This document shows, piece after piece, positions 44,457-51,567 of a stretch of DNA of 64,000 nucleotides. The position numbers were made by a program, and so were the translations under genes. Origin of the DNA: Lachnospiraceae bacterium (GTDB lineage: Bacteria > Bacillota > Clostridia > Lachnospirales > Lachnospiraceae); NCBI GenBank assembly GCA_910575445.1, contig CAJTFW010000008.1:62001-126000 (forward strand). The letters are read 5' to 3'. Position 1 is the stretch's first letter. Each line of letters begins with the position of its first letter. The notes beneath the pieces were generated by a model. That model did not search any database. It saw only the letters and a list, made by a program, of their open reading frames with translations, and was not told the DNA's origin.

Positions 44457-45878
44457 TTATTTTCTATCAATTAAAATCCATTTTCCCATACGATTTGACC
44501 CCTCACGAACAATCTTACCTTCTTGCTTCATTTGTGCCAGTGTTCTCTTAATTGTTATTGTAGAAACTGATAATTCTTTCCCCATAGCTTTCTGAGTTAT
44601 TCTCGAATCCCGGCGAATAAGCTCTACCAATCGAGTTTCTAAATCAACTTTGGTATCATTTTTTATATCATTGGTATCATTTTTAGTATCAATGACCTCA
44701 ATCTGACCCCGATATAGATTAATACGAAAAGCAACTTCCATATCAATAAATTCTGGCGCTCGCAATTCATATGCTTTCATAGCTTTTATCAACTTTGGGA
44801 TACCACTGCCCCAAGCTTCTACTAGATTCATATAAGCAAATGCATTCGCTAAAGAACGATTTCTAATTTTAGAAAAACCTTCTTTCATCAAATCAACTGT
44901 AACACCAGGAAGCAAACCTCCCGGGGAAGTAATCTCTAGACGGTCATCGTATATTGCCACTTGAATATGAGAAGCTTGTAAATAACTGCAATTCATAACT
45001 GCATTCACAACCAGCTCACGAATACTATCTGGAGGCAACTCATAAATATCCTGACGATAAACGCCTTCTAGCCGACATCCCAAGTGAATATTTCTCAGAA
45101 CAAATTTTACTGTATTTTCTACTTGTTCCCAAAGTGGACCACCATAATCACGTTTATCCACAAATACAGCACGAGTCTCACCTTTAAATACGCCACATTG
45201 AATAATCGAATGAAAATCATCTTGTCCGGTCAGATACACATAGGCATTCGTAGGATAGATTTTTCCATCATCCGCTTTCTTTAGAATCCCCCAACTCAAA
45301 AGGACATTTTTTGTCACATCTTTTATAGCGTCTCGCTGAAATTCTGATTTACTGTTGGCAATCGCAACATTTTTCATCTGTTTGCATAAAGACTGAATTT
45401 CTTCATCTGTAATTTCAAAATCCGTACGAATCACAGAATCATAAGAGCGTCCGCCACATTCATAGTAGAGTTCTCTGGACATATCTCGGTCAGCGGGTCT
45501 TGTTGTTCCTGACACACGAATATAGACACCATCTTCAAGACCATCTGCCTTAATATAATATGGTTTTTGTCTTCCAGCACTGATTTCAACAACAATAACC
45601 GTCTTCTGATTGATATTTTGCAGATAGACATCTGGAATAATCGTTGGTTCACAGCTATCGAAAATTGCATTCGTAATTGCATCAATTTCTTGGAAAACTT
45701 TATCTTCTGGAATGCCAACGACCTCTTTCGTCTTATCATCAACGCCAAATATAATCCGTCCGCCTTTACCATTGGCAAATGCAACCACAGATTTCATATA
45801 TTTAATACTTCTCTCTGGCCGCTGAACCTTGAATTCTACATTTTTTGATTCTCCCAAGAGAATTTCCTCTATGCCCAT
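44457..45878 (-). CDS. AlbA/Schlafen-type ATP-binding transcriptional regulator-like protein
   Basis: The product has 473 residues from ATG 45878 (AGAGGTG upstream). An N-terminal AlbA_2 domain (SKNVEFKVQRP, VAFANGKGGRIIFGVDD) is followed by a middle part with RELVVNAVMNCSYLQASHI and a GHKL-like ATPase tail (SPGGLLPGV...), then a winged helix (ITQKAMGKELSVSTITIKRT). Such DUF proteins are found next to toxin, phage or stress genes and act on DNA or RNA; the partner is not known. It stands alone between efp and AIM24. Confidence 0.75.
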   Translation of the reverse strand: MGIEEILLGESKNVEFKVQRPERSIKYMKSVVAFANGKGGRIIFGVDDKTKEVVGIPEDKVFQEIDAITNAIFDSCEPTIIPDVYLQNINQKTVIVVEISAGRQKPYYIKADGLEDGVYIRVSGTTRPADRDMSRELYYECGGRSYDSVIRTDFEITDEEIQSLCKQMKNVAIANSKSEFQRDAIKDVTKNVLLSWGILKKADDGKIYPTNAYVYLTGQDDFHSIIQCGVFKGETRAVFVDKRDYGGPLWEQVENTVKFVLRNIHLGCRLEGVYRQDIYELPPDSIRELVVNAVMNCSYLQASHIQVAIYDDRLEITSPGGLLPGVTVDLMKEGFSKIRNRSLANAFAYMNLVEAWGSGIPKLIKAMKAYELRAPEFIDMEVAFRINLYRGQIEVIDTKNDTNDIKNDTKVDLETRLVELIRRDSRITQKAMGKELSVSTITIKRTLAQMKQEGKIVREGSNRMGKWILIDRK

Positions 45879-45893
45879 GATAACACCTCTCAC

Positions 45894-46598
45894 CTAATCC
45901 ATCCTTACCGAGATCCCCCCTTCTCTCTCAGATGGCTGCACTACCACTGATACAGGCTGTCCGCCGCTCCATTCAAAGGCATAGGACTCTCCTGATGTCT
46001 GTCCGATAAAGGTCTTCCAGGACACATCCACCTTCACTTGCGGGTCACAATGACCCTGTCCCACCCAACAGATAACAGCATCTGGGTCCACGGAGATTGT
46101 ATTTCTGTTCTTGACATTGCTTAGTACAATCGGATTCCCATCGGATAATATTGCCACATAGGCATTATTTCCATTCCCTGTCAATACGGAAGTCGCAAGT
46201 CCCTTCTGTGACAATACACCACATCCAATAAACCGCACGCTATACTTACAATCCTGTGTAAACGCCAGTATATTTTCTGACTCCACAGATATTATCTCTC
46301 CCATTGAGAGTTTGTAGATAACCACATGCTGTCCCTGATTTGCATAGTATGTCACCGATTCTCCATGCATATTAACCTTCATAAGTGGCAGATTTTCCCC
46401 TGTTATCCGCCGCATCAAAGAACCCATCAGCGCCTGTCCGATATTTCCCTGCGGCCCTAACAACACCTTCTCAAAGGTATAGTTCTTCCCACCAGCACTC
46501 TCCCCTGCAATAAAAGCACCAGCCTTTGTAAATAATACATCATTTCCACTACAAGTAACCTTAAGCGTCAACTCATTGACCGTCTCAAACTGAATCAT
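45894..46598 (-). CDS. AIM24-family protein
   Basis: The product has 234 residues from ATG 46598 (GAGGAGG). It belongs to the AIM24/TIGR00266 beta-rich family: AGAFIAGESAGGKNYTFEK, LMGSLMRRITGENLPLMKV and VVQPSEREGGISV. The role in bacteria is unclear. Next to it lies a TerD-domain gene, 11 bp upstream, an often seen pairing. Confidence 0.8.
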   Translation of the reverse strand: MIQFETVNELTLKVTCSGNDVLFTKAGAFIAGESAGGKNYTFEKVLLGPQGNIGQALMGSLMRRITGENLPLMKVNMHGESVTYYANQGQHVVIYKLSMGEIISVESENILAFTQDCKYSVRFIGCGVLSQKGLATSVLTGNGNNAYVAILSDGNPIVLSNVKNRNTISVDPDAVICWVGQGHCDPQVKVDVSWKTFIGQTSGESYAFEWSGGQPVSVVVQPSEREGGISVRMD

Positions 46599-46609
46599 CT
46601 CATCCTCCT

Positions 46610-47353
46610 CTAGCCACTCACCTGAACGCCGTACAGCGCACAAAGCCCTGCCAAATCCCTTGCCACACCATTTCCAATTCCATGAAATTTCCAGACATCC
46701 TTATAGAGATAGAGCTCTCCAATCATCATCGAGATAACATTGTCATAATACTCTGTCATCTGAAAACTAACCAACTCTTTTTGTGTCCCCTGCTCCAAAA
46801 TCCGTATATATGCATCCCTTACCATCCCAAAATGAAGCCCTTTCTCAAGCGCCTCATGAATCGTCAACACAAATACAATCTTTTTTACTGCTCTGTGAAG
46901 CCTGTTAACATCTAATAACACCATCTCTTTATCCATGGCATCCTCTGCCACAAAAGAGGTACTCCCATCAGGACTCACACTCTGCCCATAGAAAACAAAC
47001 CAGTCATCTCCTATCACTTTCCCATTCTCACCAAGCAAGAAAGCAGACACATCCACCTCACAATCTGCACGGCTTGTCTTCCATCCCAAACGAATCTCTA
47101 CCTTTGGAAGCGCCCCAAAAGCCGCCAGTGAGACTTTCTGGCCCTTTTGCATTACATGGGAAAGCTTAGGCATTGGTCTCTCTATGGGCCGTACAGGCTG
47201 TAAGGGCGCTTTCTTTCCTGTCTGTTCCTTTTTCTTATCATTCAAGGAAAGGATATTTTGCGCTGTATATGCGCCCTCAACTCTCTCACTCCCCATCGCA
47301 AGAAGCGTATCCTGCTTATAAGCACCCCTTATCCTCATTGGAATCTCTATCAT
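46610..47353 (-). CDS. TerD-domain protein
   Basis: The product has 247 residues. A TerD domain (residues about 65-245) shows VSLAAFGALPKVEIRLGW, the calcium-type acidic loop in VDVSAFLLGENGKVIGDDW and FHFGMVRDAYIRI-like sequence. TerD proteins bind Ca2+ and take part in tellurite or stress resistance. The N-terminal 60 residues are a Lys/Pro-rich linker. It is operonic with AIM24 and downstream of aroK. I see no TerC or other ter gene. Confidence 0.85.
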   Translation of the reverse strand: MIEIPMRIRGAYKQDTLLAMGSERVEGAYTAQNILSLNDKKKEQTGKKAPLQPVRPIERPMPKLSHVMQKGQKVSLAAFGALPKVEIRLGWKTSRADCEVDVSAFLLGENGKVIGDDWFVFYGQSVSPDGSTSFVAEDAMDKEMVLLDVNRLHRAVKKIVFVLTIHEALEKGLHFGMVRDAYIRILEQGTQKELVSFQMTEYYDNVISMMIGELYLYKDVWKFHGIGNGVARDLAGLCALYGVQVSG

Positions 47354-47363
47354 AAAATACTCC

Positions 47364-47879
47364 TTACAACCATTTGCGCGTCTCCTGGTCCACTACCTGC
47401 ATCACCTGATACACACTTCTGCCATCTGTACGCACCTCCACATGAGCCGCCTTTTTATACAGTATCTCCCTCTCCTGAAGCAATCGAATCACCCGCGCTT
47501 CTAAATCCTCACCATTTAACATCGGACGACTTCCATCCCCTCTTACTCTTGACAATATCGTTTCCTTTGTCGCCGACAGATAAATCACACACCCTAACAT
47601 TCGAAGAAGTTCCCGGTTCTCCTTTCGCACTGGCATCCCCCCGCCAACCGAAATAACTGCTCCTTTTGTATCCATTAACATCTTCTTTAAAAGCTCTGTC
47701 TCCAAATCCCGAAAATACCCCTCCCCCCTCTCGTCAAACAATTCAGGAATACTCTTTCCCTGCTCCCTTACAATCCGCTCATCCGTATCGACAAACTTCC
47801 TCCCCTTCTCCTTCGAAAAAAGCTTCCCAATGGTTGTCTTCCCCGCTCCCATAAACCCAATCAAAATCAAATTTTTCAT
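47364..47879 (-). CDS. aroK: Shikimate kinase
   Basis: The product has 171 residues, normal size. It phosphorylates shikimate for aromatic amino-acid synthesis. Walker A GFMGAGKTTIGKL, then DTDERI, the shikimate-binding GGG motif ISVGGGMPVR and the lid RSVYQ/RPML region are all visible. It shares the pathway with aroD and aroE at 56291-57914, but lies 9 kb away. NrdR lies 3 bp upstream. Confidence 0.93.
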   Translation of the reverse strand: MKNLILIGFMGAGKTTIGKLFSKEKGRKFVDTDERIVREQGKSIPELFDERGEGYFRDLETELLKKMLMDTKGAVISVGGGMPVRKENRELLRMLGCVIYLSATKETILSRVRGDGSRPMLNGEDLEARVIRLLQEREILYKKAAHVEVRTDGRSVYQVMQVVDQETRKWL

Positions 47880-47882
47880 TGT

Positions 47883-48332
47883 CTACTCCAGTATTTTCTT
47901 CAATTCATCCATAAAGGTATTGACATCTTTAAACTCCCGATACACAGACGCAAATCTTACATAAGCCACCGAATCCAAGTCCTTCAACTTCTCCATCACC
48001 AGCTCCCCAATCTCTCTTGTCGCAATCTCCCTTTCCTCTCTGCCAAAAATAACTGCTTCAATCTCATCTAACATAGCCCCTATCTGCCCCGCCGAAATCG
48101 GACGCTTATGACAAGCCCGTATCACACCCTTTTCAATCTTTGTTCTGTCATATGTCTCTCGATTATCATCTTTTTTAATCACAATAACAGGAATCGTCTC
48201 CACCTTCTCATAAGTCGTAAACCGCTTCCCGCAAGTCTCACATTCTCTCCGACGCCGAATCGCATCCCCATCTTCTGCTGGCCTAGAATCAATCACCCTT
48301 GTATTCCCATTTCCACAATAAGGACATCTCAT
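47883..48332 (-). CDS. nrdR: Transcriptional repressor NrdR
   Basis: The product has 149 residues from ATG 48332. A zinc ribbon (MRCPYCGNGNTRVIDSRP and CETCGKRF) and an ATP-cone domain (IEKGVIRACHKRPISAGQI) make it NrdR, which represses ribonucleotide-reductase genes when dATP is high. GGGAGG is the ribosome site. It is divergent from ylmC, with the structured element C between. Confidence 0.95.
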   Translation of the reverse strand: MRCPYCGNGNTRVIDSRPAEDGDAIRRRRECETCGKRFTTYEKVETIPVIVIKKDDNRETYDRTKIEKGVIRACHKRPISAGQIGAMLDEIEAVIFGREEREIATREIGELVMEKLKDLDSVAYVRFASVYREFKDVNTFMDELKKILE

Positions 48333-48424
48333 TGCACAAGCACCTCCCTTCATTTCTCTCAAGTATATACCACCCCTATCCCCTTGTCAACGAGCCTAGT
48401 CTTATATCCTATAGGTATCCACAA

Positions 48425-48597
48425 TCAGCCAGGGAGGAAGGGCAGTAGGTTCCTGTAAGACCCATTGGACGCCGTCGGCACTTAGCGAGCGCAAGCGGAT
48501 ACGCGCAGTCGCGAGCTTAGTACCGCTACAGGCGTTCATTAAGCGCGAGCGGGGTCTGAAAGGAACCTACTGCCCTCCCTCCCTGGTGTCCTCTTAT
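48425..48597 (+). repeat. Structured repeat element, copy C
   Basis: Arms CCAGGGAGGAAGGGCAGTAG and then GTTCCT pair with the right arm except one base. The inner helix changed on both sides: ACTTAGC (48480-48486) pairs with GCTTAGT (48515-48521), where other copies have ACTTAAT and ATTTAGT. Apical hairpin GCG-GATA-CGC. The gap between nrdR and ylmC (328 bp) holds nothing else. Confidence 0.9.
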
Positions 48598-48660
48598 ACT
48601 TATGTCATCTTTTTCTCCCCTCAGCATACACTATCATAACCCCCTTTGGAGTCTCTTATT

Positions 48661-48939
48661 ATGCGCTACTGTGAACTACGTCAAAAAGACGTTATCAACC
48701 GCTGCAACTGCAAGCGCCTGGGCCGTGTCTGTGACCTTATCTTCGATGAATGTACCGGCTTTATCTGCTCCATTATCATCCCTGGCCCCGCCCGTCTCTG
48801 TGGTCTTGTCGGTCCTGACCAGGAATATGTTATCCCTTGGAACAAAATCTGCAAAATCGGTCCTGATATTATCCTCGTTGAAGTCTGTGAACAAGAAGTT
48901 CTCTGTCCTCGCAAAAAACCATCTTCACTTTTTACTTAG
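48661..48939 (+). CDS. ylmC: YlmC/YmxH-family PRC-barrel sporulation protein
   Basis: The product has 92 residues. A single PRC-barrel (RQKDVINRCNCKRLGRVCDL, LVGPDQEYVIPWNKICKIG) with several Cys. This family is next to sigG in many clostridia and is linked to sporulation (by context). Start ATG 48661 with GGAG 9 bp upstream; an ATG five codons before is possible. Confidence 0.8.
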   Translation: MRYCELRQKDVINRCNCKRLGRVCDLIFDECTGFICSIIIPGPARLCGLVGPDQEYVIPWNKICKIGPDIILVEVCEQEVLCPRKKPSSLFT

Positions 48940-48988
48940 TCTGTTTTATTTTTCTCAAATTTTGCCATTTATATTTTCCATTCCCCCT

Positions 48989-49015
48989 GCATAAGCAACC
49001 ATTTTTGGGAAATGC
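48989..49015 (+). promoter_or_regulatory. Weak candidate sigma-F/G type promoter of sigG
   Basis: GCATA (48989-48993), a 13-base spacer, then GGGAAATGCTT (49007 onwards), which resembles forespore -35 and -10 boxes. The -10 agreement is only partial and spacing slightly short, so this is tentative. Confidence 0.3.
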
Positions 49016-49088
49016 TTTTATATATACAAACGAAAGCACACCTTATTGACTTTCATTTGTCGCAAATGATGATGCAGGAGGGAATCGG

Positions 49089-49865
49089 ATGATTTTAAAT
49101 AAGGTCGAAATCTGCGGAGTCAATACGTCCAAACTACCGCTTCTTACCAATGAAGAAAAAAAGATGCTTTTTGAGCGAATTCAAAAAGGAGATAAAGAAG
49201 CCCGTGAACTTTACATTAAGGGAAATCTAAGACTGGTTCTAAGCGTTATCAAACGCTTTTCCTCTAGCAGTGAAAATGCAGATGACCTCTTTCAGATTGG
49301 TTGCATCGGTCTTATGAAGGCCATCGACAATTTCGACTGCTCATTAGATGTCAAATTCAGTACCTATGCCGTTCCAATGATTATCGGAGAGATTCGGCGC
49401 TACTTAAGAGATAACAACAGTATTCGTGTTAGCCGTTCGCTTCGGGATACTGCCTATAAAGCCATCTATGCCAAAGAGAATCTTCTAAAGGAAAATTCCA
49501 AAGAGCCTACGATTCAGGAAATCTCGGAAGCCATTGGAATTCCCAAAGAAGAGATTGTCTATGCTCTAGACGCTATTCAAAGTCCGGTCAGTCTCTATGA
49601 CCCGGTCTATACAGAAGGCGGCGATACGCTCTATGTCATGGACCAGATAAGCGACCGGAAAAATAAAGAAGAAAACTGGGTGGAAAACCTCTCCTTATCG
49701 GAAGCTATGAAGCGGTTAACACCCCGTGAAAATCATATTATTAATCTTAGGTTTTTTGAGGGGAAAACGCAGATGGAAGTGGCAGAAGAAATTCATATCT
49801 CCCAGGCTCAAGTCAGCCGCCTGGAAAAAAATGCTCTAAAATCCATGCGTTGTTATCTAAAATAA
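49089..49865 (+). CDS. sigG: Late forespore sigma factor G
   Basis: The product has 258 residues. The N-terminal signature NKVEICGVNTSKLPLLT is diagnostic for SigG. Region 2 has DDLFQIGCIGLMKAIDNFD and the -10 contact helix VKFSTYAVPMIIGEIRRYLR; region 3 follows, and region 4 with QMEVAEEIHISQAQVSRLEK. It drives late forespore genes. GGAGGGAATCGG is the ribosome site. It faces sigE: the two stops are only 5 bp apart. Confidence 0.96.
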   Translation: MILNKVEICGVNTSKLPLLTNEEKKMLFERIQKGDKEARELYIKGNLRLVLSVIKRFSSSSENADDLFQIGCIGLMKAIDNFDCSLDVKFSTYAVPMIIGEIRRYLRDNNSIRVSRSLRDTAYKAIYAKENLLKENSKEPTIQEISEAIGIPKEEIVYALDAIQSPVSLYDPVYTEGGDTLYVMDQISDRKNKEENWVENLSLSEAMKRLTPRENHIINLRFFEGKTQMEVAEEIHISQAQVSRLEKNALKSMRCYLK

Positions 49866-49870
49866 CCCCT

Positions 49871-50611
49871 TTATTCGTATTTTACAATTTCTTTTTTCAG
49901 ACGACCAATAATCTTTTTCTCCAATCTGGAGATATAAGACTGGGAGATGCCTAGAAGGTCAGCAACTTCTTTCTGGGTCATCTCTCTCCCAGCCGGATGA
50001 TTCAACCCAAAGCGCATTTCAATAATCATTTTTTCTCTTTGTGAAAGTTTAGACAAAGCCTTCTTTAACAGCTTTCTCTCCACTTCATTTTCTAAATCTC
50101 TGTAAATAATGTCTTCATCTGTGCCCAGAATATCAGATAAAAGTAGTTCATTTCCATCCCAATCCACATTTAATGGTTCATCAATGGATACTTCCATACG
50201 TACCTTGCTGTTTCTCCTCAAATACATCAAAATTTCATTTTCAATACATCTTGATGCATAAGTTGCCAGTTTTATATTTTTGTTTCGATTAAACGTATTG
50301 ATGGCCTTGATTAATCCAATTGTGCCAATCGATATGAGGTCCTCTACTCCAACTCCCGTATTATCAAACTTTTTCGCTATGTACACGACAAGTCTCAGAT
50401 TGTGTTCAATCAGGGCAGCTCTTGCTTGTTGTTCCTGGTCGGTCTCCAGATTCAAAATTGCTCTATTTTCCTCCTCTGCATTTAGAGGTGGGGGCAAAAT
50501 CTCTGCCCCGCCAATGTAATGTATCTCTCCTTTCTTGGAAAAGAACATGCTTTTGAATTTTGGTGCTACCTTTAATTGAATCTGATGTGGTATGGTTACC
50601 TTGATAATCAT
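49871..50611 (-). CDS. sigE: Early mother-cell sigma factor E (pro-sigma-E)
   Basis: The product has 246 residues from ATG 50611 (GAGGAGGCATT). The N-terminal pro-sequence ([18 protein letters not shown] to about residue 30, [13 protein letters not shown]) is what SpoIIGA cleaves. Region 2 [19 protein letters not shown] and [18 protein letters not shown], region 4 [20 protein letters not shown]. It runs the mother-cell programme. It lies 11 bp after spoIIGA in the same operon. Confidence 0.96.
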   Translation of the reverse strand: MIIKVTIPHQIQLKVAPKFKSMFFSKKGEIHYIGGAEILPPPLNAEEENRAILNLETDQEQQARAALIEHNLRLVVYIAKKFDNTGVGVEDLISIGTIGLIKAINTFNRNKNIKLATYASRCIENEILMYLRRNSKVRMEVSIDEPLNVDWDGNELLLSDILGTDEDIIYRDLENEVERKLLKKALSKLSQREKMIIEMRFGLNHPAGREMTQKEVADLLGISQSYISRLEKKIIGRLKKEIVKYE

Positions 50612-50622
50612 AATGCCTCCTC

Positions 50623-51402
50623 TTACGAGGACAACATATCTTGATGAAGTATTAATTGATACTTTCCGCTTTCTTCCGGCATGCGGGCAACGATGGGACG
50701 TTTTACCCATCGGCTCCCACCCGGAGATGGGAATTCTATACAATCTAACACATATGCTTCTAAAATCCCCTTCTCCGAAATGGTATGATAGGGTATAAAC
50801 TTTGGCAGATTCTCCTTTCCTGATTCTTCCAGAAGTTTTTCCATGACATTTTTGTCCAGAATACTGACGGCTTTTTGGCTGATAGGGTCATATAGAGCGT
50901 TCCCTGTATCATGCAACGCATCCACCAAGATACTGCATGCTCCATGATGCAAGATAACCGAACAGGTTCGTTCTCTTTCCCTTTTCCTTTGTCTTAGGAT
51001 ATATTCAGCTATGGTCAGTAACAATAGGGATATACTGCTAAATACTGCAAACCAGATGCCACTTAGTCTGTGAAATTGTTCCAGATATCGCAAAATGCCA
51101 TTTAATGCAAAGCTCTCCAAATACAGGCATACTGTCCTTACTAACAAATGTCTTCGGTCAGGAAATGCAAGAACTATCATTCCGACTGCTAAAAGAACCG
51201 AACACAAAAGCCAGGAGGAGCTGGACAAGCCAGCGGAGAAAATGGTTAAAAGACATGCACCGGCGCTGCCGATGGCTGCTGCGATTACCATACGAAACTT
51301 ATGTACTTCTGACTGGTCTGCCCATGCTGTCAGAAATAGCAGCATCATATTGATGCAGAAGTTTTCCACAAACAGTACATCCACATAAACTTCATAGTAC
51401 AC
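50623..51402 (-). CDS. spoIIGA: Sporulation sigma-E processing peptidase SpoIIGA
   Basis: The product has 259 residues. Five to six transmembrane helices (residues 1-140), then an aspartic-protease-like domain with [13 protein letters not shown] (active D-T-G-N). It cleaves pro-sigma-E in the septum after a forespore signal. The promoter region has a Spo0A box. The C-terminus is short but complete. First gene of the spoIIG operon. Confidence 0.92.
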   Translation of the reverse strand: MYYEVYVDVLFVENFCINMMLLFLTAWADQSEVHKFRMVIAAAIGSAGACLLTIFSAGLSSSSWLLCSVLLAVGMIVLAFPDRRHLLVRTVCLYLESFALNGILRYLEQFHRLSGIWFAVFSSISLLLLTIAEYILRQRKRERERTCSVILHHGACSILVDALHDTGNALYDPISQKAVSILDKNVMEKLLEESGKENLPKFIPYHTISEKGILEAYVLDCIEFPSPGGSRWVKRPIVARMPEESGKYQLILHQDMLSS

Positions 51403-51430
51403 TTGCTGCCCTCTTTCTTGTGGTAAGACT

Positions 51431-51465
51431 ATTATATAAGAATGGAAGAAAATTCCTTTGTCGAA
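51431..51465 (-). promoter_or_regulatory. spoIIG promoter with a Spo0A box
   Basis: On the minus strand TTCGACA (51465-51459) is a perfect Spo0A box (0A box TTCGACA/TGTCGAA) and TATAAT (51436-51431) is the -10. The 22-bp distance matches the known spoIIG layout, where Spo0A acts close to a long-spaced -35. Confidence 0.75.
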
Positions 51466-51508
51466 TGGTGGTAGGAAATCGTTGAATTTTGTTGACAGAA
51501 AAACAGAA

Positions 51509-51543
51509 ATAGCGACAGCTAAGAGCCTCTTAGCTGCCGCTAT
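51509..51543 (-). terminator. Rho-independent terminator after the CAP/Fn3 secreted protein gene
   Basis: ATAGCGGCAGCTAAGAG pairs with CTCTTAGCTGTCGCTAT with one mismatch (17-bp stem, one-base loop), followed on the minus strand by TTTCTGTTTTT. It separates the gene at 51568 from spoIIG. Confidence 0.85.
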
Positions 51544-51567
51544 CTAAAAATATAATCTTTTTTAAAG

